Part shown: in pieces, positions 53,235 to 63,850 of the stretch
Position numbering within the stretch: position 1 is the first letter of the stretch
Layout of the letters: each line of letters begins with the position of its first letter
DNA from: an uncultured Lachnospiraceae bacterium
GTDB taxonomy: Bacteria > Bacillota > Clostridia > Lachnospirales > Lachnospiraceae
NCBI GenBank assembly: GCA_947652735.1
Contig: CANTEG010000004.1
Coordinates: forward strand, 1 to 64,000
Length of the DNA: 64,000 bases
Direction: 5' to 3'
The notes under the pieces: model-generated
What the model saw: only the letters and a program-made list of their open reading frames with translations
The model's database searches: none
Told to the model about the DNA's origin: nothing
Position numbers and translations under genes: made by a program

Positions 53235-55955
53235 TTAGTCCATTTTACCAATGGAGAGGAAACCACTTTCATTCGAGCGTAACAGGAATGAAAGTCCAAT
53301 ATTCTTCTTTGCTCCCTCTGCCGCCACATAAATCTCACCTGTCTCAACAAGCGATTTGGCTATCAGAAGAACCTTATCCTTAAACTGCATCATCTCTCGT
53401 CTGTCTCTTGAGCTAAGCTTGAATAAATACTGGTTCTTTGCACTTATAAGAAGAATGCTGTAGGAATGTATATTATTCTTTGTATCCCTCATACCAGAAC
53501 CAATCATGCGTGAGTTGGCAATTATAATCTCTGCATTTTCATCAGGCAGATACTCTGAAAGGATAAGCTTATAAATCTTAAGGTAGCTCTCCTCATCTTC
53601 TGCTGTTACAGGAAGCTCTGCCACTGCAAACTCAACAACGGAGTCAGCAAATTTTATGGTACCGCCCTCATCATTGATGACTGCCGTACATTCCTTCGGA
53701 ACGCAAAGGCGGAAGAATTTGTTATCTATAATCTTTTCTCCCTCGTCAGGCTGCTTTATAACAAGGTCATTGTACTTCTTCTCCAGCTTGTTCATACATA
53801 TAATCGCTGAATCATCGCCTGTCTCTGCTATTTCAATCAGTTCGTTATAAAGATTTTCAATATCTTCCGTCGTGGATGGCACAAGCTCTGTCAAAATATC
53901 AATGGCAGGTACATAACCCATTTTTGCACTTTGAAGATAAAGCTGTATTTTTTCAGCATCACTCTCTGCTTTCCCGGCTTTATACTCTATAACCTTAAAA
54001 AGATTATCCTTGTCAAATCCATCATAGCCATTATCATAGGCTCTCTCAAAATACTTGAGGCTCTTTATCTCGCCTCTATAATTCTCGTCATTTTCCTGAA
54101 TCTGATAAATCTTACCAAGCTCATAGGCAGCCTGATAGCTTCCAAGTCCCAGAGCTTCGTTAAATGCCTTTTCTATCTCATAGGAATTAGCGATATAAAA
54201 TACCTGACTCTGCTTGTAAAGTGCTATCTTAAGTGCGGTTGCACCGCTTCCTGCCTCAACGGCTCTCTCCCACTTCTCAACACTGCTTTGCAGATCTTCT
54301 CCCTTTAATTCCTCTATATCCTTAATGTATGCCTCAGCCTCAAGTATTCCGTTTGCTGCTGCCTCCTTGAAATATTCAAGTGCCTTGATACCGTCTCTCT
54401 TTGTCCTAAGCACACCGTAATAATAGAATCTTCCAAGGTAAAATGCAACTCTCTTATGACCAAGCCTGTGTGCATGCTCATACCAGTTTAATGCTTTCAT
54501 GTAATCCTTGAGCTGTTGGTCATGTATATTTCCAAGAAGGAATGCCAGGTCAGGATCCTTTGTAGCATCAAACAACTGTTTTGCATAGCTGATTGTCTTT
54601 TCAATATCCTTGTATGGTGAATCATCATCATAATAAAGCTCAATCAACAGATAACTTGCCTTGATGCTTCCCAGTTTCAGTGCCTGCTTTGCTGCTGCCA
54701 TAGCACCCTCATAATCTTCAAGATAGTAACAGTAAACAGCCTCACTGTAATACTGGTTTTCCTTTCTGTTCAGACTCTGGTCACTGGCAAGTGTTGGGTC
54801 AACAAATGCAAAGGAGTTTGCTGTCTCAAAAATAATCTCCTCATACTGCTCAATAATCTCCATTGTCGCACATACGAACTTCATACATGCAAGTCTCTTG
54901 CCCTGATAAAATGCAAATGTAACAATGCCCTTTTCCATTTCCTTATGGTAAAAGGTTGTACATACACCATCTGCATAATCTGTTATATACGCCTTAAGCT
55001 GAAGCTCCTCGTCAAATGCATCATTGCAGTATCTCAGATAGTTTTCCAGTGTTTTCTTGGAATCCCTCGGTATACTGTCATAGGATACATACATTGCAAA
55101 ATCCTTATATGTAAGGCTTGGTGCATAGTACTCTTCATCTGTTTCCTCATTGATGGTCTTCACCCAGTCCTTCGGAAGCTTGTGGATATATCCATCCACC
55201 TGATTGTGCATGTATGTATACTGATATTGAAGCCTTGATGCTTCAATCGCCTTATAACGCGGCTCCTTACCCTTTGCCCGTCTCGCCTCAGCAATCTCCG
55301 TATACAGCTTATCCTTTTCCTCAAACTCCAAGCTGTCCGTGTGCTGGCTTGCGTACTCCACTCTCTCATATGCGGATGCCGCTTTTGTATCTCCCATGTC
55401 CGCCAGTTTTTTGTACCACATCATTGCCTTATCGTAATCGACAGGTACAACGAAATCACTCTTATTTCCGTACTGGTCTATTCTGTTTAAGCCGTGCTCA
55501 TAAATGCTTCCTAAATTCATGTAGGCAGCCTTAATTCCACAATCTGTGGCTTTCTCAAAAAACGTAATTGCCTTTGAAAAGTTTTGTATGTCCAGAAGCA
55601 TCTTTGCAAGCTTATAAATCATTTCCCCATCTTTGTTCAGCTTGGTATACTTCTCATAATACAGACACGCCTTGTTTATGTCCACGTCAACAAGGCAGTT
55701 ACTATACCTGCCTTTCTCATATAACTCTCCCATTATCTTTAGAGCATCAACACCAAAAGACTTATACTGACCATCCACAATCGCTATGTCGACTATTTTT
55801 TCAAATATCTCAACAGCTTCTTCATGGTTACCATTCTCCATCAGATTTATAGCCTTATCATACTGAAGCTCAACGTTACTCTTGTTAGACTTTTTCTTGC
55901 CTCCTATTCCAGAAAGGAACGGAATCTTACCAAAAAATTTGCTAAGCTTTCCCAT
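53235..55955 (-). CDS. Large Sel1-repeat (TPR-like) protein
   Basis: This 906-residue soluble protein contains many Sel1-like helical repeats, for example AYMNLGSIYEHGLNRID, KALNWYEHAHRLGHKRVAFYLGRFYYYG and AAYELGKIYQI. Two blocks of repeats flank a non-repeat region (~260-400). A C-terminal domain (~740-906) resembles neither. There is no signal peptide, so it probably acts as an intracellular scaffold. GGAGG precedes the ATG. The rib riboswitch begins 17 bp past its stop. Confidence 0.8.
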   Translation of the reverse strand: MGKLSKFFGKIPFLSGIGGKKKSNKSNVELQYDKAINLMENGNHEEAVEIFEKIVDIAIVDGQYKSFGVDALKIMGELYEKGRYSNCLVDVDINKACLYYEKYTKLNKDGEMIYKLAKMLLDIQNFSKAITFFEKATDCGIKAAYMNLGSIYEHGLNRIDQYGNKSDFVVPVDYDKAMMWYKKLADMGDTKAASAYERVEYASQHTDSLEFEEKDKLYTEIAEARRAKGKEPRYKAIEASRLQYQYTYMHNQVDGYIHKLPKDWVKTINEETDEEYYAPSLTYKDFAMYVSYDSIPRDSKKTLENYLRYCNDAFDEELQLKAYITDYADGVCTTFYHKEMEKGIVTFAFYQGKRLACMKFVCATMEIIEQYEEIIFETANSFAFVDPTLASDQSLNRKENQYYSEAVYCYYLEDYEGAMAAAKQALKLGSIKASYLLIELYYDDDSPYKDIEKTISYAKQLFDATKDPDLAFLLGNIHDQQLKDYMKALNWYEHAHRLGHKRVAFYLGRFYYYGVLRTKRDGIKALEYFKEAAANGILEAEAYIKDIEELKGEDLQSSVEKWERAVEAGSGATALKIALYKQSQVFYIANSYEIEKAFNEALGLGSYQAAYELGKIYQIQENDENYRGEIKSLKYFERAYDNGYDGFDKDNLFKVIEYKAGKAESDAEKIQLYLQSAKMGYVPAIDILTELVPSTTEDIENLYNELIEIAETGDDSAIICMNKLEKKYNDLVIKQPDEGEKIIDNKFFRLCVPKECTAVINDEGGTIKFADSVVEFAVAELPVTAEDEESYLKIYKLILSEYLPDENAEIIIANSRMIGSGMRDTKNNIHSYSILLISAKNQYLFKLSSRDRREMMQFKDKVLLIAKSLVETGEIYVAAEGAKKNIGLSFLLRSNESGFLSIGKMD

Positions 55956-56018
55956 TTGCTATCCTCCTTCGTAGCAACATTAAACACCCTAAAATGTATT
56001 TTACCACAAAGGTTTTTC

Positions 56019-56282
56019 TTATGCAAGGCTACCTGACTCAATATAATTCACAATTGTATCAATTGCCTTTTCTTCATCCGTTCCTTCAGCTTCAACCACA
56101 AGCTCTTCACCTTTTCCAAATCCCATACTCATCATGCCCATGATGCTTTTTGCATTTATCTTCTTGGCATTTTCTACAATAAATATTTTGCTCTCAAACT
56201 GGCTTGCAATCTGAACCAGCATGGCAACAGGTCTCGCTTCTGCATCCGCAGAAAAGTTTACCTTGACTGTCTTGTTAATCAT
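56019..56282 (-). CDS. HPr-like protein with Glu15 and Ser46 (Crh-like)
   Basis: This 87-residue HPr-fold protein reads SADAEARPVAML where HPr has GLHARP: Glu15 replaces the PEP-phosphorylated His15. Ser46 (INAKSIMGMM), the HPr kinase site, is kept. That is the pattern of Crh, which acts in catabolite repression but not sugar transport (B. subtilis Crh has Gln15). It follows whiA by 1 bp, as crh follows the whiA homologue in Bacillus. hprK is 3.7 kb upstream. Confidence 0.88.
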   Translation of the reverse strand: MINKTVKVNFSADAEARPVAMLVQIASQFESKIFIVENAKKINAKSIMGMMSMGFGKGEELVVEAEGTDEEKAIDTIVNYIESGSLA

Positions 56283-56283
56283 A

Positions 56284-57123
56284 TCATTTCCTCCTTAGCT
56301 CACTGGCTATCTCACTTATTTTTCTTAATCTATGATTCACACCCGACTTGCCTATAGGTGGATTTAACATTTCTCCCAGCTCCTTCAACGGAACCTCCGG
56401 CTCCTCAAGCCTTAATTCAGCTATTTTTCTTAGATTATCAGGCAAAAATTTAAGTCCCTTTGTCTCCTCAATAAACTGAATATCTTCGATCTGCCGGACT
56501 GCCGCACTGACTGTCTTATTGATGTTTGCAGTCTCACAGTTTACTCTCCTGTTTACCGAATTTCTCATATCCTTAAGTATCCGCACATTTTCCATACTCA
56601 TAAGAGCATTATGTGCACCTATAATGTTGAGAAAATCTACAATTGTTGAGCCATCCTTAATATATACAACTCTATATTTTTTTCTTATAACCTGTTTCGG
56701 TTCAAGGTCAAAGCCATCCATAATATATGTCACAAGCTCCGCACACGGTTCATTTTCGCATACGATTTCAAGATGATATCCCTTATTAGGGTCAGTTACC
56801 GAGCCTGACGAAAGAAAAGCACCTCTCATAAATGCCTGCTTACAGCAGCTCCGTTCAATTAACATATGATCTGCCACAAAAATTCCATTTTGCTCTTTCA
56901 ACTTAAGCGCCTGTCTGCCCGCCTCGGAATTTACATCAAGCTCAAGCAGTTTTTCAAGCTTTTTTATTTTATCTCCCAAATTTAAACCATCGCCATTGCT
57001 GCTTTTTTCTTCATTTCTCTTGTCAGACATAGTAACAAGTGCTCCGAGTTCAGCGAGACGGCAATGTCTTGAACTGCTTATATGCTGATAAAGCTCTGCC
57101 TTAACCTGCGATGAAAAAGACAT
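56284..57123 (-). CDS. whiA: WhiA-like DNA-binding protein
   Basis: This 279-residue protein has a degenerate LAGLIDADG lobe ([22 protein letters not shown]) and a C-terminal helix-turn-helix ([23 protein letters not shown] through [13 protein letters not shown]). WhiA helps cell division or chromosome segregation in Firmicutes. It is ~30 residues shorter than usual, with the gap in the N-terminal lobe. It follows rapZ directly; no yvcK homologue lies between. Confidence 0.9.
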   Translation of the reverse strand: MSFSSQVKAELYQHISSSRHCRLAELGALVTMSDKRNEEKSSNGDGLNLGDKIKKLEKLLELDVNSEAGRQALKLKEQNGIFVADHMLIERSCCKQAFMRGAFLSSGSVTDPNKGYHLEIVCENEPCAELVTYIMDGFDLEPKQVIRKKYRVVYIKDGSTIVDFLNIIGAHNALMSMENVRILKDMRNSVNRRVNCETANINKTVSAAVRQIEDIQFIEETKGLKFLPDNLRKIAELRLEEPEVPLKELGEMLNPPIGKSGVNHRLRKISEIASELRRK

Positions 57124-57127
57124 TGCA

Positions 57128-58003
57128 TTATTCCCCTTTTACGATTTTATCCTTTGCTATATCCCTATGATATATTCTGACGGTATCAGGCAAATCAGAA
57201 AGCCTTGCATAAAGCTCATTTGCAACCGTTACTGACCTGTGCTTTCCTCCTGTACATCCCAGCGAGACCACAAGCTGGTTCTTGCCCTCTTTCTTGTAAT
57301 GTGGAAGCAGATATTTTATCATGTCATAAAGCTTATCCATAAACTCCTTGTATTCCTCACATCCGCTTACCATTTCCACTACCTTTTCATCATTTCCCGT
57401 CAACGGTCTTAAATCCAAATCATAATATGGATTCGGAAGAAATCTCACATCAAACACCAAGTCCGAATCTCTTGGTATTCCATATTTAAATCCAAAGGAC
57501 ATAACTGTCAGAATAATATTATTGTACGCCTCACCCCTTACGAATATTTTTTCCATTTCTGCCTTAAGCTCTCTTGTCAGAAGTGAGGTAGTGTCTATAA
57601 TATAATCCGCCTTATGCTTTAAAAATTCTATCTTTTCCCTCTCTCTTACAATTCCCTCGTTTATTCTGCCGCCCTTTGACAGTGGATGACTTCTTCTCGT
57701 CTCCTTATAACGCTTTACAAGTGTCCTCTCATCAGCGTCCAAAAATAATATTTCATAATTGTAGTTGTGGCGTTTCAGCTCCTCAAGACAAAGGGATAAT
57801 TGCCCCAAGGCTTCACCGCTTCTTATATCGATTCCGATTGCCACATTATCTACCTCAAGTTTATCATCATGTGCTATATCCGCAAACTTTTCAATTAGCA
57901 TAACAGGAAGATTATCTACACAGAAAAATCCTGCATCCTCAAGGGTTTTCAATGCTGTCGACTTCCCTGCCCCACTCATGCCCGTAACTATAACAAATCT
58001 CAT
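57128..58003 (-). CDS. rapZ: RapZ/YvcJ-family nucleotide-binding protein
   Basis: This 291-residue P-loop protein starts with Walker [10 protein letters not shown] and has [22 protein letters not shown] and the C-terminal [10 protein letters not shown] motif. In E. coli RapZ tunes glucosamine-6-phosphate synthase through small RNAs; the Gram-positive YvcJ affects competence and cell wall by unclear means. Its ATG overlaps the murB stop (ATGA). Confidence 0.93.
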   Translation of the reverse strand: MRFVIVTGMSGAGKSTALKTLEDAGFFCVDNLPVMLIEKFADIAHDDKLEVDNVAIGIDIRSGEALGQLSLCLEELKRHNYNYEILFLDADERTLVKRYKETRRSHPLSKGGRINEGIVREREKIEFLKHKADYIIDTTSLLTRELKAEMEKIFVRGEAYNNIILTVMSFGFKYGIPRDSDLVFDVRFLPNPYYDLDLRPLTGNDEKVVEMVSGCEEYKEFMDKLYDMIKYLLPHYKKEGKNQLVVSLGCTGGKHRSVTVANELYARLSDLPDTVRIYHRDIAKDKIVKGE

Positions 58004-58881
58004 CTTACAATTTTTACCTCCGGCTCCAACCGTACCCCAAACTTTTCAAAAACAGTATCACTTACATCATTGATGACATTTAGCACATCACTGCTTCCAG
58101 CGCCACCACAATTTATTACAAAGCCGCAATGCTTATCAGACACCATTGCATTTCCCACACGGTATCCCTTAAGCCCTGCATCCTCAATCAGCTTTCCTGC
58201 AAAATATCCGTCAGGTCTCTTAAATGTTGAGCCTGCACTTGGATACTCAAGAGGCTGTTTCGTTGTTCTCGCTTTCTTTAATTCTTCCATCCTGTCTGTT
58301 ATCGCCTGCTTATCACCATGCTCAAGCTTTAACATGGCACCTGTCACTATTTTTCCATCCGTGACGATACTTGTTCTATATCCGAATTTCATATCCTCAC
58401 ACAAGTATCTGTTAATATGCCCATCCTGCTCCATAATATCAACATACTCAATAATATCTTTCATTTCGCCGCCATATGCTCCTGCGTTCATAACGACTCC
58501 GCCTCCAAGAGTGCCCGGAATTCCTGATGCAAATTCCATTCCTTTCAGCCCGTTATCCCTTGCAGCAGCCGCAAGCTTAGACAAAAGAGCACCTGCTCCT
58601 GCGTATATTCTTTCATCCTCTATTTTTATATCACTCATGCCACTGTATATTTCTATAATAATTCCATCAAAGCCATCATCCGAAAAAAGTACATTGCTTC
58701 CGTTTCCAAGCACATAGTATTTTATTTCTTCATTTTTGCAATATGTAATTATGTCATATATTTCCTTCGGATTTTTGGGCTTAAAGTAATATTTTGCACA
58801 TCCGCCGATACGAAAGGTGGTGTGCTTTGAAAGTGGTTCATTTTCTATATAATCAATACAATCAAATATACTGTCATGCAT
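58000..58881 (-). CDS. murB: UDP-N-acetylenolpyruvoylglucosamine reductase
   Basis: This ~293-residue FAD enzyme reduces the enolpyruvyl group to make UDP-MurNAc. Motifs are LSKHTTFRIGG, VLGNGSNVLFSDDG, GIPGTLGGGVVMNAGAYGGEM and the catalytic-Ser region SAGSTFKRPDG. AAACTT with GGGG before the ATG at 58881 supports that start over 58899. It heads the murB-rapZ-whiA-crh run. Confidence 0.95.
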   Translation of the reverse strand: MHDSIFDCIDYIENEPLSKHTTFRIGGCAKYYFKPKNPKEIYDIITYCKNEEIKYYVLGNGSNVLFSDDGFDGIIIEIYSGMSDIKIEDERIYAGAGALLSKLAAAARDNGLKGMEFASGIPGTLGGGVVMNAGAYGGEMKDIIEYVDIMEQDGHINRYLCEDMKFGYRTSIVTDGKIVTGAMLKLEHGDKQAITDRMEELKKARTTKQPLEYPSAGSTFKRPDGYFAGKLIEDAGLKGYRVGNAMVSDKHCGFVINCGGAGSSDVLNVINDVSDTVFEKFGVRLEPEVKIVR

Positions 58882-58924
58882 AAGTTTACCCCAACCCATT
58901 TATATAATATATATTTGCAGACAT

Positions 58925-58977
58925 AAAAACAGAACCGACAATGCCCACAGTACCTACTATAATACATTATCGGTTCT
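58925..58977 (-). terminator. Terminator of the glucokinase gene
   Basis: AGAACCGACAATG (58931-58943) pairs with CATTATCGGTTCT (58965-58977), with one wobble. On the minus strand GTTTTTATG follows. It lies between the glucokinase stop at 59058 and murB. Confidence 0.7.
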
Positions 58978-59057
58978 TTTAATTCAATGTGACAAAACGT
59001 AGAATTTTGCGTTGTTTAAAGCCTGTGCTTCGTTTATTTTAACAATTATTAAATGTC

Positions 59058-59996
59058 CTAGCCCAGTATCGCACATGCTCCGCCGTACATTCCTGCATCG
59101 TTTCCAAGTGTTGCTAATGTAAACTTAGTCTTCTTACATGCATGGAATGAATATTCCTGAAAATATTTTTCCACAGTGTCAGTTATGATTGTACCTGCCT
59201 TTGAAACCCCTCCGCCTATTACAAATACCTCAGGGTCCACAACACATGCAATCTGTGCCAAAGCCTTGCCGAGGCACTTGCCGTGGTTCTCCACAAGCTG
59301 CGCAGCAAGCTCATCTCCATTTTGTGCAGCATCAAAAATTTCCTTGGATGATACATACTGAATATTTCTCAAACTTGACGGTCTGTCAGTGTTGTTTAAT
59401 GCAATATTTGCCGACCTTACAATACCTGTTGCAGATGTGTACTGTTCCAGACATCCCTTGCGTCCGCATCCACACACCTCCGACTCATCCTCATTTACCT
59501 GAATGTGTCCTATTTCTCCGCCAGCACCATTTACACCGGAAAGCATCTTTCCGTTTATTATGATACCGCCGCCTACACCTGTTCCAAGTGTAACCATGAC
59601 AATGTTGGTATATCCCTTACCACCGCCTTGCCACATCTCACCAAGTGCAGCCATATTTGCGTCATTGCCCGCCTTAACAGGAAGACCGATAATGCTTGAC
59701 AATTCCTCAGCCACATTGAAAATGCCCCAGCCAAGATTTACGCACTTTAATACCGTTCCATCCTCCTTTACAGGTCCCGGAACACCCATGCCAATACCTG
59801 CAACCTCAGCCTTTGATATATCTTTTTCCGCCAGCTTGTCCTCTATGGATGTTGCGATATCCCCCAAAATATATTTTCCGCCTTCGTCAACTCTTGTTGT
59901 AATCTCCCATTTATCCATGAGAACACCATCTACGGTAAACAGACCAATCTTTACCGTTGTTCCTCCAATGTCTACACCAAATACATAGTTTGCCAT
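59058..59996 (-). CDS. glcK: ROK-family glucokinase
   Basis: This 312-residue sugar kinase has phosphate motif DIGGTTVKIGLF, GMGVPGPV, the sugar-binding NDANMAALGE and GTGVGGGIIINGKM, and the ROK zinc motif CGCGRKGCLEQY. It phosphorylates glucose in the cytoplasm. AGGAGG precedes the ATG. It lies 19 bp after hprK, linking it with catabolite control. Confidence 0.93.
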   Translation of the reverse strand: MANYVFGVDIGGTTVKIGLFTVDGVLMDKWEITTRVDEGGKYILGDIATSIEDKLAEKDISKAEVAGIGMGVPGPVKEDGTVLKCVNLGWGIFNVAEELSSIIGLPVKAGNDANMAALGEMWQGGGKGYTNIVMVTLGTGVGGGIIINGKMLSGVNGAGGEIGHIQVNEDESEVCGCGRKGCLEQYTSATGIVRSANIALNNTDRPSSLRNIQYVSSKEIFDAAQNGDELAAQLVENHGKCLGKALAQIACVVDPEVFVIGGGVSKAGTIITDTVEKYFQEYSFHACKKTKFTLATLGNDAGMYGGACAILG

Positions 59997-60015
59997 CTTG
60001 TAATCCTCCTAAATG

Positions 60016-60960
60016 CTATTTTGAATTCTTTGCTATATTTTGTGTCACTCTGTTATAAAGCTCCTGTGCTGCATTGTACCCCATCTTCTTCTGCCTATGG
60101 TTTACTGCTGCTGACTCAACGATAACCGCAATATTTCTTCCCGGTCTTATCGGTATGGAATGACTTACAACCTTATTGCCCAAAAATTCCGTATACTGGT
60201 CTTCCAGTCCCAGTCTGTCGTAATTTGCCTCTTTATTCCATTCCTCCAAGTTGACAACGAGGTCAATTGTTTGCGTATCCTTTACACATTCTACACCAAA
60301 CATTGTCTTGACATCTATAATTCCTATTCCCCTTAACTCGATAAAATGTCGGGTTATATCAGGTGCCGAGCCTACAAGTGTCTCATCACTTACTTTCTTG
60401 ATTTCAACAACATCATCTGACACGAGACGGTGTCCTCGTCTTATCAGTTCAAGTGCCGCTTCACTTTTTCCAATACCGCTGTCTCCCATGATAAGCACGC
60501 CTTCACCATATACATCTACTAAAACTGCATGAATTGAAATCCTTGGTGCAAGCTTGACATGAAGCCATCTTACTATCTCATGTACAAATTCTGATGTAGT
60601 TTCACACGTGTCCGTCAAAATCGGTATTCCATGCCTGTTCCCTGCTTCTATGATAAAGTCATAAGGCGTTATCCCCCTGCAAAATATCAGGCACGGTATT
60701 TTGTAAGCGAAAAGCTTATCAAATATATCCCTGTTTTCTTCGTCAGTGTGCATATTTGCAATATATGCATACTCAACATTTCCACAAATTTGAATACGTG
60801 CAGCATCGAAATGCTCAAAAAATCCTGCAAGCTGAACCGCTGGACGATTCATGTTTGGATCCTTTATCAATATTTTATCAGTATCAATGTCCGGTGTATG
60901 ATTGATAAGCTTCATTTTGTCTATAAGCTCTGTCACCGTTACGCTGTATTCTTCCTCCAT
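60016..60960 (-). CDS. hprK: HPr kinase/phosphorylase
   Basis: This 314-residue enzyme phosphorylates Ser46 of HPr and Crh-like proteins. It has Walker A GDSGIGKSE (~159-167), the catalytic His in ISIHAVLVD and the family signature ELRGIGIIDVKTMFG. GGAGG precedes the ATG at 60960; the frame extends upstream without a better site. It sits with glcK and near the Crh-like gene whose Ser46 is a likely substrate. Confidence 0.95.
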   Translation of the reverse strand: MEEEYSVTVTELIDKMKLINHTPDIDTDKILIKDPNMNRPAVQLAGFFEHFDAARIQICGNVEYAYIANMHTDEENRDIFDKLFAYKIPCLIFCRGITPYDFIIEAGNRHGIPILTDTCETTSEFVHEIVRWLHVKLAPRISIHAVLVDVYGEGVLIMGDSGIGKSEAALELIRRGHRLVSDDVVEIKKVSDETLVGSAPDITRHFIELRGIGIIDVKTMFGVECVKDTQTIDLVVNLEEWNKEANYDRLGLEDQYTEFLGNKVVSHSIPIRPGRNIAVIVESAAVNHRQKKMGYNAAQELYNRVTQNIAKNSK

Positions 60961-61007
60961 AATTAAGCCTCCACTATGTTTCCAAATGAAAAAGGCCGCC
61001 GCCAAAC

Positions 61008-61038
61008 CCGGAAGTCACATAATGTAGTGTGACTACCG
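61008..61038 (-). other. Stem-loop between spoVG and hprK
   Basis: AGTCACA (61013-61019) and TGTGACT (61028-61034) form a 7-bp stem with an 8-base loop, 33 bp past the spoVG stop. A GC-rich stretch and T5 follow only ~20 bases later, so whether it terminates spoVG transcripts or marks an RNA-processing site is unclear. Confidence 0.4.
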
Positions 61039-61066
61039 AATTGTGCGACAACCCATTTTAATGCTA

Positions 61067-61336
61067 TTATTCTTCCGGCTCAGAAGCAGATTCCTCATAT
61101 TTTTCCAGTATGAGTGCCTGTATCTTCTCTCGTGTTTCTGAATTGATAGGATGTGCTATGTCCCTATACTCTCCATCGGAAGCCTTTCTGCTAGGCATGG
61201 CAATAAATAAGCCCTTCTCTCCTTCAATCACCTTGATATCATGCACAACAAACTCGTTATCAATGGTAATTGAAACAACTGCTCTCATTTTGCCTTCCTT
61301 CGTAACCTTTCTGACTCTGACATCAGTTATTTGCAT
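61067..61336 (-). CDS. spoVG: SpoVG regulator
   Basis: This 89-residue protein starts [11 protein letters not shown] and contains [21 protein letters not shown] and [10 protein letters not shown], the SpoVG core. SpoVG binds nucleic acids and affects septation, sporulation and virulence genes in various Firmicutes. AAAGGGGG precedes the ATG. The acidic tail ([12 protein letters not shown]) is typical. Confidence 0.95.
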   Translation of the reverse strand: MQITDVRVRKVTKEGKMRAVVSITIDNEFVVHDIKVIEGEKGLFIAMPSRKASDGEYRDIAHPINSETREKIQALILEKYEESASEPEE

Positions 61337-61370
61337 GCTTAAACCCCCTTTAATGTTCGATAGACAGTCC

Positions 61371-62495
61371 CTACAGGGAATATCTAAAATTCTTCTCTAC
61401 GATTACTTTGATGTCGTCCGGCTCGCCTGTTCTTACAGTGTTTGCACGGAGAGTATCCCTACTCTCAACTATGCAGTTTTCAATATAACAGTTATCACCT
61501 ATATGAACATCATTAAGTATGATAGAGTTTTTAATTACACAGTTATTGCCCACATAAACCTTCTTAAATAATATGGAATCTTCAACGGTTCCATTAACGA
61601 TACATCCGCTTGCCACAAGACTGTTGTTAACCACTGCGTCCCCATTATACTTTGCAGGTGGTAAATCCTCAACCTTGGAGTAAACCTCCGGATATTCCCT
61701 GAAGAAATAATCTCTTATATCCTTTTTCAGGAAATCCATGTTTGTTTTGAAGTATGAATCAACACTTCCTATGTTTCTCCAATACGAGTCAAGCTTGTAC
61801 GCATATATCTTCTTCACGCTCTTGTATCTTACAAGAACATCATTAACCAAATCACTTCGTCCCTCAGCAGCACATGCTTCCAAAAGCTCAATCAGCTGTC
61901 TTCTTCTGACAACATATACGCCTATGAATGCCGTGTTTGTCTCTGCAACAAGAGGCTTCTCCTCGAAACCTATAACCCTGTTATCCTTGTCGAGATTCAC
62001 AACACCGAATCTGCTTATATCATCCTCACCCGGCTCGATATCCTTACATACAATCGTTATATCTGCACCAGTAGCAATGTGCTCCTCAAGCACCTTGTTA
62101 TAATCCATCTTGTATACTCCGTCACCTGATGCGATAACAACATATGGCTCATGGGCTGATTTCAGGAAATTAATATTCTGATAAAGTGCATCCGCAGTTC
62201 CTCTGTACCAATAGCTGTTTGTTGCAGTTATTGTCGGTGTAAATACATACAGACCACCCTGCTTTCTGCCAAAGTCCCACCACTTTGATGAATTCAGGTG
62301 TTCATTCAGTGAGCGCGAATTATACTGTGTATAAACTGCTACTTTCTGAATGTGTGAATTTGTCATGTTTGACAATGTAAAATCTATAGCTCTGTAGCTT
62401 CCTACAATAGGCATTGCAGCAACCGCTCTCTTTGCTGACAAATCACCCATTTTGTTACTGCCACCGCCTGCTAAAATGATACCAATCGCTCTCAT
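61371..62495 (-). CDS. glgD: ADP-glucose pyrophosphorylase regulatory subunit
   Basis: This 374-residue nucleotidyltransferase-like protein has [33 protein letters not shown] and [11 protein letters not shown], with a C-terminal left-handed beta-helix ([18 protein letters not shown]). The GlgD type lacks the full pyrophosphorylase signature that GlgC keeps (AGGQGSRLG). It probably modulates GlgC. It follows glgC with 2 bp between the genes. Confidence 0.93.
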   Translation of the reverse strand: MRAIGIILAGGGSNKMGDLSAKRAVAAMPIVGSYRAIDFTLSNMTNSHIQKVAVYTQYNSRSLNEHLNSSKWWDFGRKQGGLYVFTPTITATNSYWYRGTADALYQNINFLKSAHEPYVVIASGDGVYKMDYNKVLEEHIATGADITIVCKDIEPGEDDISRFGVVNLDKDNRVIGFEEKPLVAETNTAFIGVYVVRRRQLIELLEACAAEGRSDLVNDVLVRYKSVKKIYAYKLDSYWRNIGSVDSYFKTNMDFLKKDIRDYFFREYPEVYSKVEDLPPAKYNGDAVVNNSLVASGCIVNGTVEDSILFKKVYVGNNCVIKNSIILNDVHIGDNCYIENCIVESRDTLRANTVRTGEPDDIKVIVEKNFRYSL

Positions 62496-62497
62496 CT

Positions 62498-63766
62498 TTA
62501 CTCACCTGCCTTTATTATACTTGAACCGCTCTTGAGCAATCCGTCCGGATACTCATCTATCGTTGTCTCTCCGAAGATTGCTACGTTTTTACCAATCTTT
62601 ACACCGGCAGGTACGGTAGAATTCTCACCTATTGTTACTAAGCCATATGCATAAATATGTGGAGCAAGCTCATTTGGTGTCTCTGCGCCAACACCAAGTT
62701 CAGCATTTTCTCCTATTACTACGCCCTCAGCGATGATAGCCTTATCTATAACAGCTCCATCACCGATTGTAACCCCATTCATAATAATAGAATTTCTGAT
62801 AACTGCTCCCTTGCCAATCGATACGCCGGATCCAATAACGGAATTGTCTACCTCACCAAAGACCTCTGTTCCCTCACCTACTATACTCTTAGTTACGGAA
62901 CCTTCAGGCGCAATGTACTGTGGAGGCAGTATATCGCTCTTAGTGTATATTCTCCAAAACTCCTCATAGAGATTGAATTCAGGAATTATGTCAACCAATT
63001 CCATATTTGCTTCCCAATAAGAGCCGAGGGTTCCTACATCCTTCCAATATCCCTTATAATCGTAAGCACATATCTTGCTTCCTCTCTCATGGCAGTAAGG
63101 AATAATATGTTTACCGAAGTCACAGCCCTTTTGGTCTTTCATCACCACCAGTGCTTCCCTTAACAGCTTCCAGTTGAAAATGTATATACCCATGGAAGCC
63201 TTGTTACTTCTAGGATTTTCCGGTTTTTCCTCAAATTCCTTTATACAGCCTGTCTCATCTGTAATAACAACACCGAAACGGCTTGCTTCCTCCATCGGAA
63301 CCTGATATGTTGCAAGAGTTATGTCTGCTTTGCTGGATTTGTGGAAATCCAACATATTTTCGTAATCCATTTTGTAAATATGGTCTCCTGACAATATAAG
63401 CACATACTCAGGATTATAGTAATCAATGTATTCCAAATTTTGGTATATGGCATTTGCCGTACCTGTGTACCACTGACTGTTCGTACTCTTCTCATATGGC
63501 GGAAGAACAGTAACACCACCCACACTTCTATCCAAATCCCACGGAATACCTATACCGATGTGCTGATTAAGTCTAAGAGGCCTGTACTGTGTAAGAACAC
63601 CCACAGTATCCACTCCGGAATTAATACAATTACTGAGTGGAAAATCAATAATTTTGTATTTTCCCCCAAAAGCTACTGCCGGTTTAGCCAGTTTAGAAGT
63701 CAAAACGCCCAAACGACTTCCTTGTCCACCTGCTAAAAGCATAGCTATCATTTCTTTCTTAATCAT
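62498..63766 (-). CDS. glgC: Glucose-1-phosphate adenylyltransferase
   Basis: This 422-residue enzyme makes ADP-glucose for glycogen. It has [46 protein letters not shown] and [15 protein letters not shown], then a beta-helix ([18 protein letters not shown]). AAAGGGG precedes the ATG at 63766. It is translated with glgD as a pair; other glg genes are not in view. Confidence 0.96.
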   Translation of the reverse strand: MIKKEMIAMLLAGGQGSRLGVLTSKLAKPAVAFGGKYKIIDFPLSNCINSGVDTVGVLTQYRPLRLNQHIGIGIPWDLDRSVGGVTVLPPYEKSTNSQWYTGTANAIYQNLEYIDYYNPEYVLILSGDHIYKMDYENMLDFHKSSKADITLATYQVPMEEASRFGVVITDETGCIKEFEEKPENPRSNKASMGIYIFNWKLLREALVVMKDQKGCDFGKHIIPYCHERGSKICAYDYKGYWKDVGTLGSYWEANMELVDIIPEFNLYEEFWRIYTKSDILPPQYIAPEGSVTKSIVGEGTEVFGEVDNSVIGSGVSIGKGAVIRNSIIMNGVTIGDGAVIDKAIIAEGVVIGENAELGVGAETPNELAPHIYAYGLVTIGENSTVPAGVKIGKNVAIFGETTIDEYPDGLLKSGSSIIKAGE

Positions 63767-63850
63767 AATGTCACCCCTTTTTAGCATAATTTAGCTATAT
63801 TATAGCATTAATAGTAAAAAATTTAAATAGTTTTTGTTCATTTTTTATAT

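Noticed and set aside
53235..55955. Secreted Sel1-repeat effector
   Set aside because: The protein has no signal peptide and no secretion genes nearby; an intracellular scaffold is more likely.
58070..58717. 215-codon plus-strand frame opposite murB
   Set aside because: It mirrors murB codon structure and has no recognisable protein features.
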